Source: Candidatus Pelethomonas intestinigallinarum (GTDB lineage: Bacteria; Bacillota; Clostridia; Oscillospirales; Oscillospiraceae). Taken from it: DNA of 6,396 nucleotides. Positions within the stretch are counted from its first letter, which is position 1. Each line of letters opens with the position of its first letter. The translations under genes and the position numbers were made by a program. The stretch lies in NCBI GenBank assembly GCA_018712665.1, contig DVGP01000258.1, forward strand, positions 1 to 6,396, given 5' to 3'. Below, piece after piece: positions 1 through 5,231 of this stretch. The notes beneath the pieces were generated by a model that searched no databases, was not told the DNA's origin, and was given only the letters and a program-made list of their open reading frames with translations.

Positions 1-63
1 GAAACTTCATGCGCCGTGGGCGCACCACGATAACAGGCAAAAGTAAGCGGCGCATGAAGTTTC
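1..63. repeat. Perfect 16-bp inverted repeat (hairpin H1), first of a hairpin series
   Basis: Bases 1-16 (GAAACTTCATGCGCCG) are exactly the reverse complement of bases 48-63, with 31 bases between them. The spacer can form a smaller stem: TGG at 17-19 with CCA at 25-27, extendable to CGTGG/CCACG if two outer pairs are given up. The repeat begins on the first base of the window, so the element may extend further left. GCGCATG recurs at 50-56 and 64-70, once inside H1 and once at the start of H2, and CATGCGC lies at 8-14. There is no T-run after either arm, so a simple intrinsic terminator is unlikely. It could be part of a structured RNA or of a dispersed palindromic repeat; the sequence alone cannot decide. 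Confidence 0.7.
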
Positions 64-93
64 GCGCATGTGGGCCGTTCCCGGCCCACGCGC
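64..93. repeat. Hairpin H2, 12 bp with an AT bulge
   Basis: GCGC (64-67) and GTGGGCCG (70-77) pair with CGGCCCAC (82-89) and GCGC (90-93). The loop is TTCC and AT at 68-69 is bulged out. It starts on the base immediately after H1 ends. No T-run follows on either strand. Confidence 0.65.
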
Positions 94-103
94 TGAGATC
101 CTA

Positions 104-132
104 CGCCGTGCCGTCAGAGACGGCACATGGCG
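104..132. repeat. Hairpin H3, 12 bp with an AT bulge
   Basis: CGCC (104-107) and GTGCCGTC (108-115) pair with GACGGCAC (119-126) and GGCG (129-132). The loop is AGA and AT at 127-128 is bulged. H2 has the same bulge dinucleotide on the opposite arm. A 10-base linker (94-103) separates H3 from H2. Confidence 0.65.
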
Positions 133-160
133 CTTTTGCTATGCTTTTGCATAGCAAAAG
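133..160. repeat. Hairpin H4, perfect 12 bp with a TTTT loop
   Basis: CTTTTGCTATGC (133-144) is the exact reverse complement of GCATAGCAAAAG (149-160), with loop TTTT at 145-148. It directly abuts H3 and touches H5. Its AAAAG end supplies the T-run that follows H5 when read on the minus strand, so part of H4 may have a termination role there. Confidence 0.65.
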
Positions 161-182
161 GGGCCTGCGGCAAGCCGGCCCC
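156..182 (-). terminator. Probable second intrinsic terminator of trmB (hairpin H5 plus TTTT)
   Basis: On the minus strand GGGGCC (182-177) pairs with GGCCCC (165-160), with an inner GGC/GCC and a 3-base bulge. TTTT follows directly (159-156). This is the classical GC-stem-plus-U-run layout. It lies downstream of trmB and of the stronger hairpin at 193-233, so it would act as a backup terminator. On the plus strand no T-run follows. Confidence 0.55.
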
Positions 183-192
183 TGTGATGGAC

Positions 193-233
193 GGAAAGCC
201 ACCCCGGAACGAAACGTTCCGGGGTGGCTTTCC
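193..233 (-). terminator. Terminator of trmB, perfect 19-bp hairpin
   Basis: GGAAAGCCACCCCGGAACG (193-211) is the exact reverse complement of 215-233, with a 3-base AAA loop (212-214). It begins three bases after the trmB stop codon. The stem base carries AAAG/CTTT, so the U-rich part lies within the stem (GGCTTTCC) with no long U-run beyond it. This symmetry would let it work in both directions and also stop plus-strand transcripts entering from the left edge. Confidence 0.8.
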
Positions 234-236
234 ACC

Positions 237-902
237 TTATTCCTCAGGCTCCGGGCCAGTCCACTCCACCATGGTGCCCACGCAGCGGTTGATGGGCAGG
301 CCCTGCTCGTAGAACTTGGCCTCGTAGTCGGTCATGACCCCCTGAGGGCCGTTCTCGTGGAGGTTTCGGGTGACCTCGCTGAGCTCATACCCCGCCGCCG
401 GGAACTCCTTCAGGGAGAACTCAAAGAGGGGCTGGTTGTCGGTCTTGAACTCGATCCGTCCCCCCGGCTTCAGCACCTTCCGGTAGGTCTCCAGAAAGCC
501 GCGGTGGGTCAGCCGCCGCTTGGCCTGACCCCGGGGAGGCCAGGGGTCGCAGAAATTGATGTAGATGAGGTCCGCCTCCTCCGGGGCGAAGTAGTCCGGC
601 AGCAGCGCCGCGTCCCCCACCACGAAGAATACATTCCTGACTTCCTCCGCCATGGCCCGCTCCATGGCGATAACCAGGGCGTCGGGGACCTTTTCGATGG
701 CGATGAACAGCACCTCCGGGTTCCGACGGGCTGTCTCCACGGTGAACCGGCCCTTGCCGCAGCCCAGCTCCAGCCGCACCTCCCGGGCCTGGGGCATCAG
801 CTCCTCCCGCCACCGGCCCTTCAGGGCGAAGCCGTCCCGGACATGGACCGGGGCGCACTTCTCCATCCTGGGTCCCAGGTTCTTCTTCTTCCGCATCCGC
901 AT
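237..902 (-). CDS. trmB: tRNA (guanine-N7-)-methyltransferase
   Basis: This 221-residue cytoplasmic enzyme uses S-adenosylmethionine to methylate N7 of guanine 46 in the variable loop of tRNAs. Seen in the sequence: the SAM-binding glycine-rich motif ELGCGKGRF (residues 45-53), IEK (69-71), an acidic residue in the GDAALLP segment (D97), the family signature NFCDPWP (116-122) followed by KRRL (128-131), FKTDN (152-156) and the C-terminal TDYEAKF (191-197). The length matches ordinary bacterial TrmB and no key motif is missing. The ATG at 900-902 is preceded by AGGAGG nine bases upstream; a second in-frame ATG at residue 3 is less well spaced. It is divergent from the hydrolase at 1055 and ends just before a strong terminator, so it is probably monocistronic. 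Assignment is by family signature and is very secure. Confidence 0.96.
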   Translation of the reverse strand: MRMRKKKNLGPRMEKCAPVHVRDGFALKGRWREELMPQAREVRLELGCGKGRFTVETARRNPEVLFIAIEKVPDALVIAMERAMAEEVRNVFFVVGDAALLPDYFAPEEADLIYINFCDPWPPRGQAKRRLTHRGFLETYRKVLKPGGRIEFKTDNQPLFEFSLKEFPAAGYELSEVTRNLHENGPQGVMTDYEAKFYEQGLPINRCVGTMVEWTGPEPEE

Positions 903-933
903 GACAGGATACCTCCTGAAAATTTCTCAGGAA

Positions 934-962
934 ATCATACCATATGGAAACCGAAAAGACAA
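934..962 (-). promoter_or_regulatory. Probable sigma-A promoter of trmB
   Basis: Read on the minus strand, TTGTCT (962-957), a 17-base spacer and TATGAT (939-934) form a good -35/-10 pair. Transcription would start about 25 bases before the ATG. The short leader contains TCCTGA/TCAGGA arms whose 3' arm overlaps the AGGAGG ribosome binding site. Confidence 0.6.
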
Positions 963-988
963 GAGCGGCGGAGCGGGGAGAATGGGCT

Positions 989-1018
989 TTGACAACCCCG
1001 GCGGCGGCGTGATATAAA
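989..1018 (+). promoter_or_regulatory. Sigma-A promoter of the phosphatase-like gene
   Basis: A perfect -35 box TTGACA (989-994), an 18-base GC-rich spacer and TATAAA (1013-1018) are followed by AGGAGG (1042-1047) seven bases before the ATG at 1055. It is oriented away from the trmB promoter. The layout closely resembles the promoter at 5169-5197. Confidence 0.75.
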
Positions 1019-1054
1019 TGGAGAAAGCATATGTGCTGAACAGGAGGAGCTCGA

Positions 1055-1828
1055 ATGGATCAGATGAAAGTATTGCTGGTGCTCTGTGACGGATTGCGGC
1101 CCGACTGTATCCGGGACCATCCGGCGATCACTTTTCTGCGGGAGAGGGGGAGCTGGTGCATGGACGCCCGGACGGTCTTCCCCCCGGTGACCCTGCCCTG
1201 CCACATGTCCCTGTTCCACAGCGTGGACCCGGGGCGGCACGGGATCACGACCAACGTCTATGTGCCCCAGGTCCGCCCGGTGCCGGGGCTGTTCGAGCGG
1301 CTGGCCGAAAGGGGGCTGCGGTGCGCCATGTACTACAATTGGGCGGAGCTGCGGGACCTGGCCCGGCCAGGGAGCCTGGCTCGGAGCCAGTATATCTCTG
1401 ATTGTGTTTACGGAAGCGAGGCGGCCACCAGGGAGACCTTCGCCCGGGCCATGGCGGAGCTGCGGGGCGGCGAGATGGATTTCGCCTTCCTGTACCTGGG
1501 GTGGACCGACGGCGCGGGTCACGCCTCCGGCTGGGAGAGTCCCGCGTATCTGCGGGCCGTCCGGGAGAGCTGCGACATGGTGGGAGAGCTGGTGGAGGCA
1601 CTGAGCGGCGAGTACACCATTTTCCTCACCTCGGACCACGGAGGCCACGACAGGACCCATGGGCTGGATATCCCTGAGGACATGACCATTCCCATTTTCT
1701 GCCTGGGGCCGGATTTCCCCGCGGGGCGGGAGATGCCCGGGCTCACGATCCTGGACGTGGCGCCCACCATTGCCCGGCTGCTGGGGGCGGAGATCCCCCG
1801 GGAGTGGGAGGGGCGGAGCCTGTGCTGA
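1055..1828 (+). CDS. Alkaline phosphatase superfamily hydrolase (type I phosphodiesterase/nucleotide pyrophosphatase-like)
   Basis: This 257-residue protein has the metal-site pattern of the alkaline phosphatase superfamily: D12 in VLLVLCDGLRPD, the likely nucleophile T46 in the segment PPVTLPCHMS, D152 and H156 in TDGAGH, D194-H195 in SDHGG, and H202 in THG. In the family these residues bind two metal ions, usually zinc, and a threonine or serine attacks phosphate mono- or diesters. The C-terminal LTILDVAPTIARLLG and WEGRSL segments are also typical. There is no signal peptide or membrane segment, so a cytoplasmic location is likely. It is shorter than many family members, which often carry cap insertions, but looks complete. 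The start is fixed by AGGAGG seven bases upstream. It is a single-gene unit with its own promoter and a shared convergent terminator. Phosphodiesterase, pyrophosphatase and phosphoglycerate-mutase-like roles cannot be separated here. Confidence 0.87.
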   Translation: MDQMKVLLVLCDGLRPDCIRDHPAITFLRERGSWCMDARTVFPPVTLPCHMSLFHSVDPGRHGITTNVYVPQVRPVPGLFERLAERGLRCAMYYNWAELRDLARPGSLARSQYISDCVYGSEAATRETFARAMAELRGGEMDFAFLYLGWTDGAGHASGWESPAYLRAVRESCDMVGELVEALSGEYTIFLTSDHGGHDRTHGLDIPEDMTIPIFCLGPDFPAGREMPGLTILDVAPTIARLLGAEIPREWEGRSLC

Positions 1829-1836
1829 TATATGTC

Positions 1837-1867
1837 TAAGAGGGAGGCGGAACCCGCCTCCCTCTTA
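1837..1867. terminator. Bidirectional terminator hairpin between convergent genes
   Basis: TAAGAGGGAGGCGG (1837-1850) and CCGCCTCCCTCTTA (1854-1867) are exact reverse complements around a 3-base AAC loop. It lies between the hydrolase (stop at 1828) and the acetyltransferase on the opposite strand, whose TAA stop (1867-1865) is inside the stem. U-runs on both sides are weak, so termination relies mainly on stem strength. Confidence 0.75.
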
Positions 1868-2380
1868 AAGGTCCAGCCGGAAAGTGTACTCCGGGTATAC
1901 GATGTCCGTCTCCCGTTTTCGGAAGCTGCCCTCCCCGGCTACACGGAAGCCAAGCTTCCGCAGTACGCCGCAGGAGGCCGTATTCTCCCGGGCTACTTTG
2001 GCGGTGAAGGACCTGACGCCCTCGCGGCGGCCCCAGTCCATCAACGCGGTGAGCATCTCGGTGCAGTATCCCCGCCGCCAGAACCTCTTGTGAACGGCGT
2101 AGCCCAAGTCCCAGCATCCGCCCTCCTCCGTGGGCACCACACTGCACGTGCCGACAAATTCCCCGCTCTCCCGGGAAAATACGGTGAAGGGAAACCAGCC
2201 CTCCTGGCTTTCGATCCCCTTTCCAAAGTTGGCGTAGGCGTCTCCCGCCTTATCCCGCGGCGGGTCCGCGAGGTATTTCCCCATCTCCTCATCCAGCCAA
2301 ATATCCACGCACAGCGGGCCCCAGGCCTCGCGGGTGCTTCGCAGCATCAGGCGGGAAGTGATGATGTCATCTGTCAGCAT
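1865..2380 (-). CDS. GNAT family N-acetyltransferase (RimJ/RimL-like)
   Basis: This 171-residue protein matches the acetyl-CoA-dependent GNAT fold of the RimJ/RimL-like group, which acetylates amino groups of ribosomal-protein N termini, small molecules or drugs. Seen in the sequence: the N-terminal TSRLMLR strand (8-14), FVGTCSVVP (75-83), WDLGYAVHKRFWRRGYCTEML (90-110) containing the acetyl-CoA pyrophosphate-binding loop RRGYC (102-106), and the late motif ENTASCGVLRKLGF (132-145). A cysteine takes the usual Gly/Ala place at the end of the loop, a mild deviation. I start at the ATG at 2380 because AAAGGAGGAG stands just upstream; an ATG 33 bases further upstream lies beyond this binding site and overlaps the predicted promoter. 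It is separated from the MFS gene by about 120 bases with its own likely promoter. The substrate is unknown. Confidence 0.88.
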   Translation of the reverse strand: MLTDDIITSRLMLRSTREAWGPLCVDIWLDEEMGKYLADPPRDKAGDAYANFGKGIESQEGWFPFTVFSRESGEFVGTCSVVPTEEGGCWDLGYAVHKRFWRRGYCTEMLTALMDWGRREGVRSFTAKVARENTASCGVLRKLGFRVAGEGSFRKRETDIVYPEYTFRLDL

Positions 2381-2401
2381 GATGATCTCCTCCTTTTGAG
2401 G

Positions 2402-2432
2402 ACAGGATACCACATCCTGTTGGAAAAAGCAA
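2402..2432 (-). promoter_or_regulatory. Probable promoter of the acetyltransferase with overlapping palindrome
   Basis: On the minus strand TTGCTT (2432-2427), a 17-base spacer and TATCCT (2409-2404) form a plausible promoter. An inverted repeat ACAGGAT-N5-ATCCTGT (2402-2420) covers the -10 box and half the spacer. This is the position expected for a repressor operator, but no regulator can be linked to it from this window. Confidence 0.5.
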
Positions 2433-2455
2433 CCGTGCGGGGTTTCGGGAGGTTC

Positions 2456-2496
2456 GGCGCCGCGAGGCGGCGGCGTACAGCCCCCTTGGCGGCGCC
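2456..2496 (-). terminator. Possible weak terminator after the MFS gene
   Basis: GGCGCCGC (2456-2463) pairs with GCGGCGCC (2489-2496) around a 25-base loop, starting four bases after the MFS stop codon on the minus strand. No U-run follows closely; the next T-rich stretch is about 25 bases on, inside the acetyltransferase promoter. It may only attenuate, so some read-through into the acetyltransferase is possible. Confidence 0.3.
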
Positions 2497-2500
2497 CGGC

Positions 2501-3724
2501 TCAGTACGGCCGGTTGTAGATAGGCGCCACATCCCTCCTGCCCCGCCACAGGATCAGATACCAGGGGAAAAAGCCCAGAAGGGACGCCGCCGTCACGCAC
2601 AGCCGGTAGTCCAGAACCTCCCCCAGGGCTCCCACCGCCACGGTGAGCAATGTGGGCACCAGGGCGTAGAGCGCGTTGAACACCGCGTTGATCTTGGCCC
2701 GCATATCGTCCGGAAGGTGGTTTTGGACGCTGCTCTCCCGGAGGGTGGCGCTGTTGATTCCCAGAAAACCGCAGATTCCCCGGTTGACCAGCATCAGGGG
2801 AAAGCCCAGCCAGAGGAGGACGGCGTCCATCAGGTTGTAGGCCACATACACCACATTGGAGAGGCCGAACCGCTTCTCCGGCGGGATGGTGAATTTGTAG
2901 TGGACCAGCCCGCCGATGGTCCGGCCCACGAACTGGGCGGTGGTGAACCAGGCATACATGGTGATGTCCAGCCCTGGAGCGGTGCGAAACCAGGCCCGGA
3001 TCAGAGGCTCGGTGGCCTCACTGATCCCCTGGGTGATGGGCATGTAGCCATAGATCCGCAGAAGTCCCGGCTCCTTCCGCAGATAGGCGAACCCCTCCCG
3101 GAAATCCCGGAGGTAGTCTCTGAAAGAGAAGCGCCCGCCCTTGACGGTCCGCTCCTCCACTTTGATCCGGGTCTCCACCGTAGCGGCCAGGAGGAGCAGG
3201 ATTCCCTCCCCCACACAGATGGGCCACAGCCCCACCTGGTCATAGAGGACGCTGGCCACCGGCGTCATCACAACGGTAACCGTGGGGTAGAGCATTCCGG
3301 AGACCGTGTAGCCCTTCTGGGCGAAGCCCTGGGGGATCAGGTTGGGGTAGAGGCTGGTATAGGCCAGGGAGTACACCGCGCCGATGGTGTTGGCTACCAG
3401 GGAAACAGCGGTATACAGTCCCAGGCCGAAGGTGTGGCCCGCCAGATACCACCCCACCAGCAGGTAAATCGCCCCCAGCAGGTAGTCCAGCCCCACGATC
3501 ACCGGCTTGCGGCGGAAGTTGTCCAGATAGGGGGACAGCAGCACCGGCAGCAGGACCCGGGGCAGGGCCGAGACGGCGGTGAACAGGGCCGTGGCCAGGG
3601 TGCTGCCGGTGGTGTCGAATACCACAAAGCCGAGGGCAAAGCTCATGGCCACCCCGCCGATGGCGCTGATGACGGTGCCCAGGGTGATGATGGTGAAGTT
3701 CTTTGTCCACAGAGTTTGTCGCAT
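2501..3724 (-). CDS. Major facilitator superfamily transporter (DHA3/MFS_3-like)
   Basis: This 407-residue integral membrane protein has the length and hydrophobicity pattern of a 12-helix MFS carrier. The N-terminal WTKNFTIITLGTVISAIGG leads into helix 1. Between helices 2 and 3 lies a motif-A-like loop, SPYLDNFRRKP (64-74). PNLIPQGFAQKGYTVSGMLYP (127-147) resembles the corresponding segment of macrolide-efflux/DHA3 carriers. A charged central loop (about 185-225, rich in R, K and E) separates the two halves. In the family, transport is driven by the proton or ion gradient, usually exporting small hydrophobic compounds; the substrate here is unknown. I start at the ATG at 3722-3724, preceded by AAAGGAG. 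The frame stays open far upstream only because of GC bias and overlaps the regulator gene. The XRE/TPR regulator lies upstream on the same strand and is a candidate controller. Confidence 0.9.
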   Translation of the reverse strand: MRQTLWTKNFTIITLGTVISAIGGVAMSFALGFVVFDTTGSTLATALFTAVSALPRVLLPVLLSPYLDNFRRKPVIVGLDYLLGAIYLLVGWYLAGHTFGLGLYTAVSLVANTIGAVYSLAYTSLYPNLIPQGFAQKGYTVSGMLYPTVTVVMTPVASVLYDQVGLWPICVGEGILLLLAATVETRIKVEERTVKGGRFSFRDYLRDFREGFAYLRKEPGLLRIYGYMPITQGISEATEPLIRAWFRTAPGLDITMYAWFTTAQFVGRTIGGLVHYKFTIPPEKRFGLSNVVYVAYNLMDAVLLWLGFPLMLVNRGICGFLGINSATLRESSVQNHLPDDMRAKINAVFNALYALVPTLLTVAVGALGEVLDYRLCVTAASLLGFFPWYLILWRGRRDVAPIYNRPY

Positions 3725-3753
3725 GAAATGTTCTCCTTTCTTCCCGCAGGTCC

Positions 3754-3762
3754 ATTCTACCA
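3754..3762 (-). promoter_or_regulatory. Probable extended -10 promoter of the MFS gene
   Basis: On the minus strand TGGTAGAAT (3762-3754) fits the extended -10 pattern TGnTATAAT. The -35 region is only a T-rich stretch. A start near 3747 would give a leader of about 23 bases containing AAAGGAG. It would allow the transporter to be expressed apart from the upstream regulator. Confidence 0.5.
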
Positions 3763-3811
3763 CAGGAGAAGAAGGGAGAAAAAGGGCCTGCCTTTGAGAA
3801 AAACCTTGCAG

Positions 3812-3847
3812 CAAGAGGGACTGAATCGACGGATTCAGTCCCTCTTG
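3812..3847 (-). terminator. Perfect 16-bp hairpin at the end of the XRE/TPR gene
   Basis: CAAGAGGGACTGAATC (3812-3827) is the exact reverse complement of 3832-3847, with loop GACG. The TGA stop of the regulator (3837-3835) lies in the stem. On the minus strand a GGTTTTTC tract follows about 8 bases after the stem, so this may be an intrinsic terminator or a partial attenuator between regulator and transporter. Confidence 0.65.
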
Positions 3848-5046
3848 TAGAAATATTTCTTTGTGAGCTGGTAGGCGTCCTTGTACCGGCGCTCCGCCTC
3901 CAGGACCTCCAGCATGTAGGGGACGTGGAAGCGGACAAAGCCGTCCCCCATGTGGGCCTGAAGGCGGGCGAAGGCGCGGGACATCATCCCGGCGTAGGTC
4001 CCGTCCCCCAGATAGTCGGGGTGTTCCAGCCGGTACCGCACCAGGTCCAGCAGCTCCCGGCCGGAGGTCAGCCACTCCTCCGTGTCCTCCAGAGGCGGCC
4101 CGCCGGGGCCGTCCAGCAGGGCATAGCCCCGCTCCAGGGCGGCCATGGCCTCCTCCGGCCGGCCCAGCCGCTCATAGGCGATGGCCAGCTTGTGAAAGTA
4201 GAGGGGATCGGTCTCCAGTGGGGCGGCGGTGAGCAGCTCCAGGGCCTCCCGGTCCATTCCCCACTCCAGATAGGAGGCCGCCGTGTTGTAGTCGATGTAG
4301 GCGCTCCAGCGGTCCTCCCGGAGGCACGCGGCCAGATTCCGGGTCACCTGGTAGCAGGAGAGCATCAGGTCCCTGTGGCCGGTGGCGCTGTAGCCGTTGC
4401 CAAGGAGAAGCTTGGCGTGGGTCATCAGGTAGGGGTGGCCCTCCCGGGCGGCCAGGTCGTAGCCACGGGCCAGCAGGTCCGCCGCCCGGGCATAGTTCCC
4501 CCGCCACAGGCAAAGCTCCCCTGCGAAAATGGTATAGAAGGCGCTGCCGTCCAGGCGCAGCAGCTCCTCCCGGACGCTCTCCTCCTCGTTCTCCTCCCCG
4601 TTCTCCAGCCGCAGGACCAGATAGAGGGCGTACTGCCGCCGGTCCATGACGGCGGCGAACTCCTCCAGCTCCGGCGCCAGGGTCTGGCGGAGGCTCAGCA
4701 GCAGCAGGACGTCCAACAGATAGGGGGAGCGGAGGCACCGCTCCCGGTTCTCCTCCAGCCAGGTCCGGGCCCCCTGAAAGGGGTCCAGGCTCTCCCGGCC
4801 CGACAGCAGCTCCCGGTAGGCCGTCTCCACCGCCTCCTCCGCCCGGGCCAGAAAGGCCGGGTCCGTCTCGTAGTCCACCCCCAGCCGCCGCAGCAATGGC
4901 AGGAGGATGTCCTCCCCCGCCTCCACCTTGCCCTGCTCGATCTTGCTGAGATAGCTCACGGCGCACACGCCCCGGCACAGGCCCTCCTGGCTGAAATTCC
5001 GCCGCAGCCGCTCCCGCCGGATCAGCGCCCCCAAAAACTTCCGCAT
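3835..5046 (-). CDS. XRE-family HTH transcriptional regulator with TPR-like C-terminal domain
   Basis: This 403-residue cytoplasmic protein begins with an XRE/Cro-type helix-turn-helix (about residues 6-57) containing SQEGLCRGVCAVSYLSKIEQGK (19-40), a clear DNA-recognition region. An all-helical remainder follows, with TPR-like units such as GNYARAADLLARGYDLA, AASYLEWGMDREALELL and AIAYERLGRPEEAMAALERGY. An acidic insert ENGEENEEES lies near residue 149. HTH-plus-TPR architecture is that of RRNPP-like regulators, many of which respond to peptides. This protein is longer than the usual 280-300 residues, and I found no convincing small peptide gene beside it. The start has GAGAGG seven bases upstream and a good promoter. 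Its position directly upstream of the MFS gene suggests it controls that transporter. It may instead be an orphan global regulator; no ligand can be assigned. Confidence 0.88.
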   Translation of the reverse strand: MRKFLGALIRRERLRRNFSQEGLCRGVCAVSYLSKIEQGKVEAGEDILLPLLRRLGVDYETDPAFLARAEEAVETAYRELLSGRESLDPFQGARTWLEENRERCLRSPYLLDVLLLLSLRQTLAPELEEFAAVMDRRQYALYLVLRLENGEENEEESVREELLRLDGSAFYTIFAGELCLWRGNYARAADLLARGYDLAAREGHPYLMTHAKLLLGNGYSATGHRDLMLSCYQVTRNLAACLREDRWSAYIDYNTAASYLEWGMDREALELLTAAPLETDPLYFHKLAIAYERLGRPEEAMAALERGYALLDGPGGPPLEDTEEWLTSGRELLDLVRYRLEHPDYLGDGTYAGMMSRAFARLQAHMGDGFVRFHVPYMLEVLEAERRYKDAYQLTKKYFYKRD

Positions 5047-5074
5047 CGTCCCGCCTCTCTTTCCTGTTTTTTTC

Positions 5075-5104
5075 AGTATAGTGGAGGCGAAACGGCGCGG
5101 TCAA
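5075..5104 (-). promoter_or_regulatory. Promoter of the XRE/TPR regulator
   Basis: On the minus strand TTGACC (5104-5099), an 18-base spacer and TATACT (5080-5075) form a strong sigma-A promoter, giving a leader of about 20-25 bases. It is divergent from the promoter at 5169-5197. Confidence 0.7.
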
Positions 5105-5117
5105 GGAAAATTTTCCT
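5104..5117. promoter_or_regulatory. 14-bp perfect palindrome beside the regulator -35 box, candidate operator
   Basis: AGGAAAATTTTCCT is self-complementary over all 14 bases and shares its first base with the -35 box of the XRE/TPR promoter. It is the only AT-rich patch in a GC-rich gap between divergent genes. XRE regulators often bind such symmetric sites in their own promoter region, so autoregulation is an attractive inference, not shown by the sequence. Confidence 0.45.
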
Positions 5118-5168
5118 CCGGCGACGGCGGTCGGCGGGGCCGAAATGGGCATGACAGACAAAAACGCT

Positions 5169-5197
5169 TTGACGGCGGCGGCACGGCGTGGTATAAT
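5169..5197 (+). promoter_or_regulatory. Strong promoter of the cytidylate-kinase-like gene
   Basis: TTGACG (5169-5174), a 17-base spacer and a perfect TATAAT (5192-5197) with an upstream TG (5189-5190) make this the closest match to the sigma-A consensus in the window. AAGGAGG (5218-5224) lies seven bases before the ATG at 5232. Confidence 0.82.
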
Positions 5198-5231
5198 TTG
5201 ACCAACCAAACCGGAAAAGGAGGGCGTACAT

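Noticed and set aside
9..992. A 327-residue plus-strand open frame covering the hairpin cluster and the antisense of trmB
   Set aside because: It crosses several strong hairpins and is antisense to trmB. The composition is that of a shadow frame and there is no ribosome binding site.
903..2411. GACAGGATACC occurring upstream of both trmB (903-913) and the acetyltransferase (2401-2411)
   Set aside because: In one case it lies between ribosome binding site and start codon, in the other it overlaps the -10 box. The positions differ functionally, so coincidence is more likely than a shared regulatory site.
3725..3834. A short peptide gene between regulator and transporter, as in RRNPP systems
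   Set aside because: The only ATG in the gap (near 3753 on the minus strand) opens a long shadow frame without a ribosome binding site, and no secreted-peptide pattern is seen.
1832..3850. A 672-residue plus-strand open frame opposite the acetyltransferase and MFS genes
   Set aside because: It is antisense to two well-supported genes. Its composition is rich in G, H, P, Q and R as expected for a GC-biased shadow frame, it shows no recognisable domain, and it has no good ribosome binding site.
3725..4075. Upstream extension of the MFS frame giving a 524-residue protein
   Set aside because: The added residues overlap the regulator gene in another frame and do not look like a membrane transporter. 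The ATG at 3724 has a good AAAGGAG and begins the first helix properly.
3925..5154. A 409-residue plus-strand open frame opposite the XRE/TPR gene
   Set aside because: It is low-complexity in Q, G, P, L and A, antisense to a clear HTH-TPR gene, and lacks a binding site or domain. It is a GC-bias shadow.
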